A stretch of DNA of 64,000 nt from positions 6,262,001-6,326,000 of the forward strand of contig NZ_LT907842.1 of NCBI RefSeq assembly GCF_900215245.1, read 5' to 3'. This document shows, piece after piece, positions 56,679 through 64,000 of the stretch. The position numbers were made by a program, and so were the translations under genes. The stretch is from Pseudomonas fluorescens. GTDB lineage: Bacteria > Pseudomonadota > Gammaproteobacteria > Pseudomonadales > Pseudomonadaceae. Positions within the stretch are counted from its first letter, which is position 1, and each line of letters opens with the position of its first letter. The notes under the pieces are model-generated. The model saw nothing but the letters and a program-made list of their open reading frames with translations. It was not told the DNA's origin and did not search any database.

Positions 56679-59072
56679 TCATTGGCACACCAATGGCCCG
56701 ATCAGCGGCACCTGCGCTTGCGTGGTATCCAGCTCGAATGTTGCCTGGCAGGTCTGGCCGTCACCGACGCTGACTTGCAATGTGTTATGGGCCGCCAGGT
56801 TTTCCAGGTACACCAGGCCGTCCCAGCCCACCACCGCCAGGGCACCGCTTTGCTCATGGCGTACCTGGCTGCCCAGGGGCAGTTCCTGATGCCGGGCATC
56901 GATCAGCGTGATGCTCGCTGCGAGCACCCGGCGCAGCGGGAACTCAAGCAAATAGCCGCTGCCCCGGCGCACGGCAACCCGTTGCTCCACATTCGGCACT
57001 TGTACGTTGGACGGCAGGTTCAACGGGTCGATCTCATATTTGGCGCGGTAGTAGGCGCTGGTCCACGGCACCAACAGGTGGCCGTGGCGGTCGGTTTCGC
57101 CGACCACCTGATTTTCGTAGCGCACCGGCACGCCCCCTACGCCATCCGTGCTCACCACCACAAACGCATCGTTGACGCGGTTGGCGGCGAACACTTGATT
57201 GTCCATCCATACCAGCGAGCCGGTAGCGTCTGCCCAGCGTGTTTGCGCATCGCTGCTGCCATACACGCCCGCCTGCAACTGCACCGACTGCAGGCGCCAG
57301 GTCAGGTCAGCCTGACGATAGGCCGGCCCATCGCCGCTGGCGTAACCCAGGTTGAAGCCCACGCCCCCCTCGACAGGCACCGCACGGCTGTAATTGACCC
57401 GCTGCTGGCTTTGCCCGGTTTTACTGCGCTCTGTGCCCAGGCTAAGACTGCCGTAGACGTCGAAGGGCACCACCACTTGGGCCTGCACCGCCCAGCTGCT
57501 GTCACCGACTTCATGGTTGGCGGACAGGTAAAAACTGCTGTTGCGCCACAGCGACTTGCTCCAGGTCATGTTCACCAGGCGGGTGCGAGAGTTGTCGGCC
57601 GCCTGCACATCAAAATAGCCCACGCCCAGGCTGCCGAACTCGTTGAGGTTAACGCTCAGAGTCGCCTGCTGGCTGCGCTTGCTGAGGCTGGCGTAGGGGG
57701 TGTCGATCAGGCTCAGGTCAGCATATTGATCGCGGCGCTCCACGCGCTGATACGACAGGCTGTAACGCGGGTTGCTGTAGTGGTAGCCCAGGCTCAATTG
57801 CTGCCCGGTGCGGCCGTCATACCGGCTTTGGCTGATAGCCGTGTTGAGCACGCCGAGATTGCCGACGCGCAGGTTGCCGCCCACACCGCCCAGGGTCAGG
57901 TCATTGGAGGCTTCGGCGTGGCTTTCCAGGGTAACCGTGTCCGACAGCCCGTAACGAAAGGTGCCGCTGGCCACGCCGGGGCCGTAGCCGAAATCGCGCA
58001 GGGTGTAATCGCGGCGCAGGTTACCGGCTGCCACTGAGAAGTCTGACAAGCCCTTTTGCAACAGGGTGCTGGTGACATAGAACGGCACCGTGGTCGAGAC
58101 CTGTCGCCCCAGCGTATCTGTAGTGACTACCACTGCCTCCCCGGCGCCGTTGATAAACGGCACATTGGTGAGGGTGTAGGGGCCGGGCTGAAGATCGGCG
58201 CTGCTGGATTTATAACCGTTGATAAACAGGTCCACCGACGACGGTACGGCCGCCTCCCCGGCAAACTGCGGCAACGGGTAGGTGACCAGGTCCGGGCGCA
58301 CCCCGAAGTCCCGCGACACTTGCACGCCGCCCAGGCGCACCGAGCTGCTCCACGGCAAGGCAGCGCTGATGACGTCGCCCGCTTCATAGGTCAACAAGCG
58401 CTCATCGTCGGAGAATCGCCAGGTGGTGTCATAGCGCCGATAGCCATTGTCCAGGCTGCTGCCGACGGTCTCCCGGCCAAGGGTGGTGCGGTACTGGCCG
58501 GTATTGGACAAGGTGCCCCAGGTATCGAACAGCCTGACTTCGTTGAAGATGCCGAGGTAGGTGCCCGCGTCATCCGTATCGTTGAGGTAAGCATCGTAGT
58601 TGAGCAACGCGCCAAAACTGGTGAGTGCCTGGGTACGCGGGTAATTGTCACGACTGCCGATAAACTGCTCCGGCAACCAGGCGGGTGGCACCGTGAGTAT
58701 CAGCCGCTGGCCCTGGCTGTCGTAATCGGTGTGCAGGCCAGGCAGACGTTCCAGCGCCACTTCGACGGGGACCTCACCCGGCAGTTTCATGCCGACTTCC
58801 TGCAACACCGACGCCGGTAAAAACAGCTGCCCAGCGCGCTGATTGACGGCGACCACGCGGCCGGTGTCCCGCTGATTGACCACCAACTCCAGGAATAACT
58901 GTGCATCGGCAACAGCCTCCATACTGCTCGGCGGGGGCGGCAACGGCGCGGCCGCGCCCAGCGGCGCAAGCACCAGCCCGGACAAGCCACTGACCACCCA
59001 CACCGATCGCCATAGACAACGAGCCCTATCGAGGCTCACCAAGGCTTTGTGTCCATCAATGGACATCTCCAT
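56679..59072 (-). CDS. Csu-type outer-membrane usher
   Basis: 797 residues. Signal-like N-terminus, a plug-bearing barrel (GYRRYDTTWRFSDDERLLTYEAGD, VSRDFGVRPDLVTYPLPQFAGEAAVPSSVDLF in parts) and C-terminal domains (VPNVEQRVAVRRGSGYLLEFPLRR). It forms the secretion pore for archaic chaperone-usher pili; shorter than FimD, as Csu ushers usually are. Alternative start two codons in, at 59066. Confidence 0.92.
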   Translation of the reverse strand: MEMSIDGHKALVSLDRARCLWRSVWVVSGLSGLVLAPLGAAAPLPPPPSSMEAVADAQLFLELVVNQRDTGRVVAVNQRAGQLFLPASVLQEVGMKLPGEVPVEVALERLPGLHTDYDSQGQRLILTVPPAWLPEQFIGSRDNYPRTQALTSFGALLNYDAYLNDTDDAGTYLGIFNEVRLFDTWGTLSNTGQYRTTLGRETVGSSLDNGYRRYDTTWRFSDDERLLTYEAGDVISAALPWSSSVRLGGVQVSRDFGVRPDLVTYPLPQFAGEAAVPSSVDLFINGYKSSSADLQPGPYTLTNVPFINGAGEAVVVTTDTLGRQVSTTVPFYVTSTLLQKGLSDFSVAAGNLRRDYTLRDFGYGPGVASGTFRYGLSDTVTLESHAEASNDLTLGGVGGNLRVGNLGVLNTAISQSRYDGRTGQQLSLGYHYSNPRYSLSYQRVERRDQYADLSLIDTPYASLSKRSQQATLSVNLNEFGSLGVGYFDVQAADNSRTRLVNMTWSKSLWRNSSFYLSANHEVGDSSWAVQAQVVVPFDVYGSLSLGTERSKTGQSQQRVNYSRAVPVEGGVGFNLGYASGDGPAYRQADLTWRLQSVQLQAGVYGSSDAQTRWADATGSLVWMDNQVFAANRVNDAFVVVSTDGVGGVPVRYENQVVGETDRHGHLLVPWTSAYYRAKYEIDPLNLPSNVQVPNVEQRVAVRRGSGYLLEFPLRRVLAASITLIDARHQELPLGSQVRHEQSGALAVVGWDGLVYLENLAAHNTLQVSVGDGQTCQATFELDTTQAQVPLIGPLVCQ

Positions 59073-59114
59073 CCGTTAACACAACGGGCTGATCCTTGCC
59101 CGACAAGCAGTGTT

Positions 59115-59900
59115 TTATCGCCCCGGCGCAAGGCTCTCCAATTGCGTTGCACCATTGACGCGTACCTGCAGCGGCTGATCGGCCGGCAGTCCAGCCGGTA
59201 CTGGCCAGCGCATGGTCGCACCCGGCAGTACATACCCCATCAAGCCTTCCACCAGCGGACGAGGTTGGCCGCCCTGCTTGAATGTGGCATCGGTCAAGCG
59301 CGCGTGCACGGCACCCTGGTTGCGCATTTCGACGTAGTTGCGCCCGCCCACGGTGACTTTTTTCCAGCTCAAGTCCGGCTTGCCCGCGCTCTTGGGGTCA
59401 CGGTCGCGTGTGCCGTCAACCTTGCTCCAAAGGCCGGGGCCATAAGAGAACAAGGGCACCGAATAACGCATTTGGAAACGGATCGCAGCGGCAGTCTTGC
59501 CATCCGCAGGCGCCGGTGGAGGCGTCGCCGAAGGGATCTCATCGATGATGATGCGATAGGCCAGCTCCTGGCCCGGTGGCACTTGTTTGGTACGGGTCAG
59601 GCGCACCAACTGCTTCTGGCCCGGTTCGATTTTCGCCACCGGCGGGCTGCCGATCACGTCGCGCTGGTTCTGGTACTGCTCATCGAAGCCGCTCTGGGAC
59701 CAGGCAAACACGCGGATTTGCAGGTTGGCGGTTTCCGTGCCGCGATTTTCCAGCCACAGTGCGCTGGCCTGTTGATCGGCCTCCAGCACCGGATCAATCG
59801 GCCAGATCAGCACTGAACTGGCCGCCTGGGCCTGCCCCGCCGCCAACCCCAACAACCCGCTCAAACCCGCTGCCCACCAGTGCCGGGACGCTGCATACAT
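59115..59900 (-). CDS. Csu-type periplasmic pilus chaperone
   Basis: 261 residues with signal peptide ending AAGQAQA. PapD-like two-domain fold: ALWLENRGTETANLQIRVFAW, KIEPGQKQLVRLTRT and MRYSVPLFSYGP. It donates a strand to complete subunits before delivery to the usher encoded 42 bases downstream. Confidence 0.9.
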   Translation of the reverse strand: MYAASRHWWAAGLSGLLGLAAGQAQAASSVLIWPIDPVLEADQQASALWLENRGTETANLQIRVFAWSQSGFDEQYQNQRDVIGSPPVAKIEPGQKQLVRLTRTKQVPPGQELAYRIIIDEIPSATPPPAPADGKTAAAIRFQMRYSVPLFSYGPGLWSKVDGTRDRDPKSAGKPDLSWKKVTVGGRNYVEMRNQGAVHARLTDATFKQGGQPRPLVEGLMGYVLPGATMRWPVPAGLPADQPLQVRVNGATQLESLAPGR

Positions 59901-59927
59901 AAGTCTTACTCCTCATTGCCAATCGCT

Positions 59928-60425
59928 TTACCACGACAGTTGCACCTGCAATGTGTCGCTGTACGTCCCCCCAGGCTGATTACCCGGTAACTGCACTCGC
60001 CCATAAATTGGCAAGGTAATATTCGCGGCGTTGCTGTAAGCCACGCTGACGCTTTGGCTGATCCCAAGGCTCTGGCTGAAGGCCGCGTCGCGAAACAGCT
60101 GATAGCCAACCTGCGCACTGCCGCTATTGAGCTGCAGGCGGCGGCCGCTGTTGTTATGCAAACCGCCATCAACCGTCATATTCAGCGCAACCCCCGGGGT
60201 ACATTGCAGGGTCACGCCACCGGTAAGCGCGACGGTCGCCGTGCTGGTTGCCAGTGCCGAATACGTGCCGAAGGCCAGGCTGCCGTAATTGGCGCCACCG
60301 CCGACCACCAGGCAGCCGGGGGTGATGGTCGCGCTGACCTGGAACGACTGGCTCGTTACCGCCTGCAGCGACACCGGCATTCCCCAGCCGATGCACACCG
60401 CCAACGCCCACGCTGCACGGCTCAT
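59928..60425 (-). CDS. Spore coat U domain pilus subunit (4)
   Basis: 165 residues, signal peptide to SLQA then FQVSATITPGCLVVGGG (the paired-Cys start of SCPU subunits) and the C-terminal strand GGTYSDTLQVQLSW. Minor subunit or adaptor of the Csu pilus. Fourth gene of the operon. Confidence 0.85.
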   Translation of the reverse strand: MSRAAWALAVCIGWGMPVSLQAVTSQSFQVSATITPGCLVVGGGANYGSLAFGTYSALATSTATVALTGGVTLQCTPGVALNMTVDGGLHNNSGRRLQLNSGSAQVGYQLFRDAAFSQSLGISQSVSVAYSNAANITLPIYGRVQLPGNQPGGTYSDTLQVQLSW

Positions 60426-60430
60426 GGCTC

Positions 60431-60979
60431 TCAGAACGTCAGGGTCACGTTAACCGTGTCGGTGTAAGTACCGGCCGGCAGCCCCGCCTTGCCATTGGCT
60501 TTGCCGTAAATATTCACGGCTTGAGCCACACCGGTACTGGGCGCCAGGTTGATCACCCCACCGATTGCCAGCAAATTCGAATGGCCACTGTCGGTATACA
60601 GATCGTAGGGCACGTAATTGGCGACGCCGTCATACAGTGCGCGCGCGCCGCCCGTGGACTTGCCGTCATTGGCGCCGGCAGACACCGTCAATGTCGGCGT
60701 GGTACCCGCCGAGCACAGAATCGACAACGCCCCGCCGCCTCCGCCCAACACCTGGCCATCGGCTTCGGTGAACAGGCTATTGGCCGTACCGAAGTTCAAG
60801 TTACCGAAGCTCATCCCGCCGGTGGCCGCCGCGCCATTGACCTGGCAGCTGCTGGTCAGCACCAGGGTCGCGCTCACGGTGCCGGCCACGGTCGCCGCCT
60901 GCGCGCCCGACACCCACACCAGCGCTATTAATGGAAAAACGGCTTTCGATACGAGTGCATGCATGATCTTCATCCTCAT
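60431..60979 (-). CDS. Spore coat U domain pilus subunit (3), CsuA/B-like
   Basis: 182 residues. Signal peptide ends SGAQA; then VSATLVLTSSCQVNG, GNLNFGTANSLFTE and C-terminal YTDTVNVTLTF. Closest of the four to the main rod subunit CsuA/B by its Gly-rich loop (GGGGGALSILCSAG) and by length. Fits the rod subunit, although in Acinetobacter the rod gene is first in the operon. Start codon could be any of three Met near the N-terminus. Confidence 0.85.
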   Translation of the reverse strand: MRMKIMHALVSKAVFPLIALVWVSGAQAATVAGTVSATLVLTSSCQVNGAAATGGMSFGNLNFGTANSLFTEADGQVLGGGGGALSILCSAGTTPTLTVSAGANDGKSTGGARALYDGVANYVPYDLYTDSGHSNLLAIGGVINLAPSTGVAQAVNIYGKANGKAGLPAGTYTDTVNVTLTF

Positions 60980-60982
60980 GGT

Positions 60983-61525
60983 TTACCAATCCAGAGTCAC
61001 CGTCAGGGTGTCTGTGTAGATGCCGGCCGGTAGGGCCCTGGTATTCGCCACCACCGAGCCGAATACCGGGATCGGTACTTGTGTGCCCTTGGCCACGACG
61101 AAATTGTGTTGCTGGCCGATGCTGTAGGCGATGTGGCCTAGCGCGTCAGCGGACAGCCGATACGGAATGGTGTAGCGCCCGTTGCTCAGGCGTCGCGTGG
61201 TGCCGTCACCGTGGGCACCGCCGTCAATGGTCACCGTGAAGCTGCTGACCACCGAGGGGTTGCACGACACCGACACCGGGGCACTGGCGCCGTCAGTCAC
61301 CCCGGCGCCCAATGGGTTGCTCCATGTCGGGCCCTGGCTACCGAAGTCGAGCAATGCACCGCCGCCCGAAGGGCTGACCGGTGCGCCCTCAACGCCTTTG
61401 CTTACCTGGCAACTGGCAGTGATCACCAGGCGTGCGTGGATCTGCCCGGTGACTGCCGCCTGGGCGTCGTCGGCCAGCAGCAACAGGCCGCCCATCGCCA
61501 CGAGGGCCCAGCCCCGGCTTACCAT
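60983..61525 (-). CDS. Spore coat U domain pilus subunit (2)
   Basis: 180 residues; signal peptide ending ADDAQA, then IHARLVITASCQVSKG and C-terminal YTDTLTVTLDW. Overlaps the first subunit gene by seven bases, four bases from the third, hence coupled expression. Confidence 0.85.
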   Translation of the reverse strand: MVSRGWALVAMGGLLLLADDAQAAVTGQIHARLVITASCQVSKGVEGAPVSPSGGGALLDFGSQGPTWSNPLGAGVTDGASAPVSVSCNPSVVSSFTVTIDGGAHGDGTTRRLSNGRYTIPYRLSADALGHIAYSIGQQHNFVVAKGTQVPIPVFGSVVANTRALPAGIYTDTLTVTLDW

Positions 61526-62046
61526 GTGACCGTGACCTTGAGCAGGTCGGTGTAGCGACCGACGGCGGGGATGTCCTTGAGCGGTTCAATGCGCCCGTAC
61601 AACGGCAGATCGACACTGCCGGAGTCCGGCACGCGACCGCTCAGGGGCTCATTCACGGGCAAGGGGATACGCCGCGCGGCGTCGGCGTAGAGTCGGTAAG
61701 CGATGGGTGGGGTGGAGGGTGTGGCGGTGGTCAGGTAGCGCACTTCGCCCGTGCCGCCATGCAGGCCGCCATCCACGCGCACTTGGTAAGGTGTATCAGG
61801 GTTGCATTCCAGGCGCGGTTGGCGCTGGCTGATCAGCGCCGCACTGAGCGGGCCGGCCGCGTCGTCCAGACGCGGGCCGCTGCCGAAATCCAGTACGCCA
61901 AGTTGCTCGATGCCAGCACTGCGGGTGGTGCCCACCAGCTGACAACCGCGCTGCACTTCAATGCGCACCTCAACCTGAAGTTGCGCAGCGTGCAACGTGT
62001 TACAGAGCATGGCGCCCATTACTGCCAATACTGCTCGTCCCTTCAC
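61519..62046 (-). CDS. Spore coat U domain pilus subunit (1)
   Basis: 175 residues; signal peptide ending NTLHA, then VEVRIEVQRGCQLVGTT and C-terminal YTDLLKVTVTW. It is the most diverged of the small subunits and starts the operon. The promoter must lie within 62047-62234, shared with divergent zapE; I see no clear motif there. Confidence 0.85.
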   Translation of the reverse strand: MKGRAVLAVMGAMLCNTLHAAQLQVEVRIEVQRGCQLVGTTRSAGIEQLGVLDFGSGPRLDDAAGPLSAALISQRQPRLECNPDTPYQVRVDGGLHGGTGEVRYLTTATPSTPPIAYRLYADAARRIPLPVNEPLSGRVPDSGSVDLPLYGRIEPLKDIPAVGRYTDLLKVTVTW

Positions 62047-62234
62047 AGCCCCAATTCCTTATACAGGGGTGACAACTTTGTATGAGGTTAGCCATTTAAC
62101 GATAAACCGCCAGTTCGGTCAGGTTTTGCCGCCATCCATGCCTTTTCGAGATAGCTGCCGGCGCCCTTCTCTATTGGTCAAATCACGCCGAGCGCCCTAA
62201 AGTGAGGGACCACAGAAATACAGAGTGAATCGCA

Positions 62235-63329
62235 TTGGCTGTGCTTTCCTTGATTCAGCGTCTGCTCGGTAACAAAACGGCTACCCCGGACGCGTCCCCG
62301 ATCGCGCGTTTTTTTCAGACGAAGGCCGAGCAGCAGGGCTATACCCTCAGTGCCGGCCAAACCCGGGCAATCACTGCCCTCGCTCGCGAAACCCAGCACC
62401 TGCTCACCGGGCGCCCCACCCGCAGCCTTTACTTGTATGGCCCGGTGGGGCGTGGCAAAAGCTGGCTGCTGGATGGCTTTTTCCAGGCACTGCCGATTGC
62501 CGAGAAGCAGCGCGTGCACTTCCACACGTTTTTTGCCCGCCTGCACCGAGGCATGTTCAAGCACCGTGAGCATGACGACGCCCTGGCCGCCACCCTGAAT
62601 GAGCTGCTGGCGGGTTGCCGGGTGATGTGTTTCGACGAATTCCACGTCCACGACATCGGCGATGCCATGCTCATCAGCCGGTTGTTCAAAGCGTTGTTCC
62701 AGCGCGGCGTGCTGGTGCTGGTGACCTCCAACTATGCGCCCGAAGGGTTGCTGCCCAACCCGCTGTACCACGAGCGGTTCAAGCCGGTGATTGACCTGAT
62801 CGCCGCGCGTATGGCGGTGTTGGAGGTCAGCTCGCCCGAGGACTTTCGCAGCTTGCCCCAGGCCCATACCGAACAGCGCTTTACCGGCGGCCAGTATGTA
62901 TGGCCGGGTACCACCGACCAGCGTGAAGCGCTCGGGTTGCCCGCCACACAGGGCCCGGCACACGCCCTGACGGTCGGCAACCGCCAGCTGGTTTGCCGCG
63001 GCCATCAGGCGCGCACCATCGTGTTCACCTTCAATGACCTGTGCGAACAGCTCACAGCCGTCATGGATTACCTGCTGCTATGCGTGGACTTCGACCACTG
63101 GGTGATCGATGGCCTGCCGCCACTGGCCGAGTGTCCCATTGCTGTGCAGCAGCGTTTTATCAACTTGGTAGACGTGCTCTACGACCAGGACAAACGCCTG
63201 ACCCTGATCGGCCAACAGCCGTTGACCGCGTCTCTGGAAGGCCAGGCCATCGACCTCGCCCGCACTGCCAGCCGCCTGAACCAATTGCAAACCGTCTGCC
63301 CGCAACGTGCGCCCGACCCGGTATCATGA
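62235..63329 (+). CDS. zapE: Cell division protein ZapE (AFG1-like ATPase)
   Basis: 364 residues, TTG start. Walker A LYGPVGRGKSWLLD, Walker B RVMCFDEFHVHD, sensor VTSNYAPEGLLPNPLYHERF. Acts at the septum on FtsZ in late division. The window also holds a shorter C-terminal region (after about 330) than some family members. Followed at 39 bases by the leucine-rich-repeat gene. Confidence 0.9.
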   Translation: MAVLSLIQRLLGNKTATPDASPIARFFQTKAEQQGYTLSAGQTRAITALARETQHLLTGRPTRSLYLYGPVGRGKSWLLDGFFQALPIAEKQRVHFHTFFARLHRGMFKHREHDDALAATLNELLAGCRVMCFDEFHVHDIGDAMLISRLFKALFQRGVLVLVTSNYAPEGLLPNPLYHERFKPVIDLIAARMAVLEVSSPEDFRSLPQAHTEQRFTGGQYVWPGTTDQREALGLPATQGPAHALTVGNRQLVCRGHQARTIVFTFNDLCEQLTAVMDYLLLCVDFDHWVIDGLPPLAECPIAVQQRFINLVDVLYDQDKRLTLIGQQPLTASLEGQAIDLARTASRLNQLQTVCPQRAPDPVS

Positions 63330-63368
63330 GCGCCTTTTACCGCCTATTGCCGAGTGACCGCGCCGTTC

Positions 63369-64000
63369 ATGAATACCCTCGACCAACTCAAGACTGGCCA
63401 ATTGGCCGGTACCAAGCGTCTGGACCTGTCCTGCGGGCTGACCGAATTCCCGCAAGAGATCTTCGAGCTGGCCGACACCCTGGAAATCCTCAACCTCACG
63501 GGTAACGCCCTGAGCAGCCTGCCGGACGACCTGCATCGCCTGTCGCACTTGCGGGTGCTGTTCTGTTCGGACAACGCCTTTACCGCGCTGCCCGAATGCC
63601 TGGGCCAGTGCGCCCAGTTAAGCATGATCGGCTTCAAGGCCAACCAGATCAGCCATGTACCCGCCGCCGCGCTGCCGCCGCAGCTACGCTGGCTGATCCT
63701 CACCGACAACTGCATCAGCCAACTGCCCAGCGAATTGGGCGAGCGGCCGTTGCTGCAGAAACTGATGCTGGCCGGCAACCATCTGGAGCACCTGCCGGAG
63801 AGCCTGGCCAACTGCAAAAACCTGGAGCTGATCCGCATCGCCTCCAACCGTCTGACCCAACTGCCGGAATGGCTGCTGACGCTGCCGAGCCTGACGTGGC
63901 TGGCCTATGCCGGTAACCCGGTGGAAATGGCCGTGGACGTGGCCGCTGATGACGTGACGCCGAACATTCCCTGGTCAGAACTGGACCTGGGCGAAGTGCT
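63369..64000 (+). CDS. Leucine-rich-repeat protein, probable LRR protein kinase (partial)
   Basis: About 210 residues are visible, open at the right edge. Six or more LRR units follow the pattern LxxLxLxxNxLxxLP (LEILNLTGNALSSLPDDL, LRVLFCSDNAFTALPECL, LRWLILTDNCISQLPSEL, LQKLMLAGNHLEHLPESL, LELIRIASNRLTQLPEWL). In Pseudomonas such N-terminal LRR blocks are often joined to a C-terminal Ser/Thr-kinase-like domain; the kinase part would lie beyond the window and is inferred. Confidence 0.8.
   Translation, partial: MNTLDQLKTGQLAGTKRLDLSCGLTEFPQEIFELADTLEILNLTGNALSSLPDDLHRLSHLRVLFCSDNAFTALPECLGQCAQLSMIGFKANQISHVPAAALPPQLRWLILTDNCISQLPSELGERPLLQKLMLAGNHLEHLPESLANCKNLELIRIASNRLTQLPEWLLTLPSLTWLAYAGNPVEMAVDVAADDVTPNIPWSELDLGEV

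Overview
The window is a GC-rich, gene-dense chromosomal segment of a Pseudomonas, most likely the P. fluorescens group. The evidence is the fused Mrp/Pha antiporter operon, the LiuR-controlled leucine operon, CrcY and PrrF small RNAs, DUF6124 proteins, and many copies of the Pseudomonas REP palindrome (core GAGCGGGCTTGCTCGCGA). I see no rRNA, tRNA, insertion sequence, integrase or CRISPR array.

Layout. 1-3.8 kb: a sulfur-scavenging cluster on the minus strand (AMP-binding protein cut by the left edge, LLM flavin monooxygenase, an orphan SfnB/DszC C-terminal domain, SfnB) behind a sigma-54-type promoter. 3.9-5.5 kb: a divergent XRE-cupin regulator and EamA exporter. 5.7-11.7 kb: six-gene Pha/Mrp cation/proton antiporter with overlapping genes. 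11.8-15.8 kb: SLAC1/TehA-like channel, GlxA-type regulator with three shared operator-like repeats, HIT protein, S51 peptidase, and a DUF6124 gene behind a long structured leader. 16-20.6 kb: cysS-glnS, then ppiB-lpxH. 20.8-25.5 kb: MarR-controlled EmrAB/outer-membrane-factor pump. 25.7-34.2 kb: tamBA, a GNAT enzyme, xthA, and a PstS-OmpA hybrid.

34.4-46 kb: acyl-CoA dehydrogenase and LysR, then the whole leucine/isovalerate pathway (liuR, liuE, an acyl-CoA ligase, liuA-B-C-D) with LiuR boxes at both promoters and the catabolite-repression RNA CrcY lying between liuE and the ligase. 46-47.4 kb: an S24-type repressor that has lost its Ser/Lys dyad, a second DUF6124 gene, and PrrF with a Fur box. 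47.6-48.8 kb: M14 carboxypeptidase.

48.8-55.7 kb: an ECF sigma/anti-sigma pair and a membrane catalase/cytochrome b pair that share the same promoter signature (GGAATA-N15-CGTCT). They are separated by a three-gene cassette: crotonase, TmpA-like membrane flavoprotein reductase, and a carrier-less NRPS-type adenylation enzyme. This cassette is the best candidate for an undescribed system. 55.7-62 kb: a Csu-type archaic chaperone-usher pilus operon with five spore-coat-U subunits. 62.2-64 kb: zapE and the start of a leucine-rich-repeat protein (right edge).
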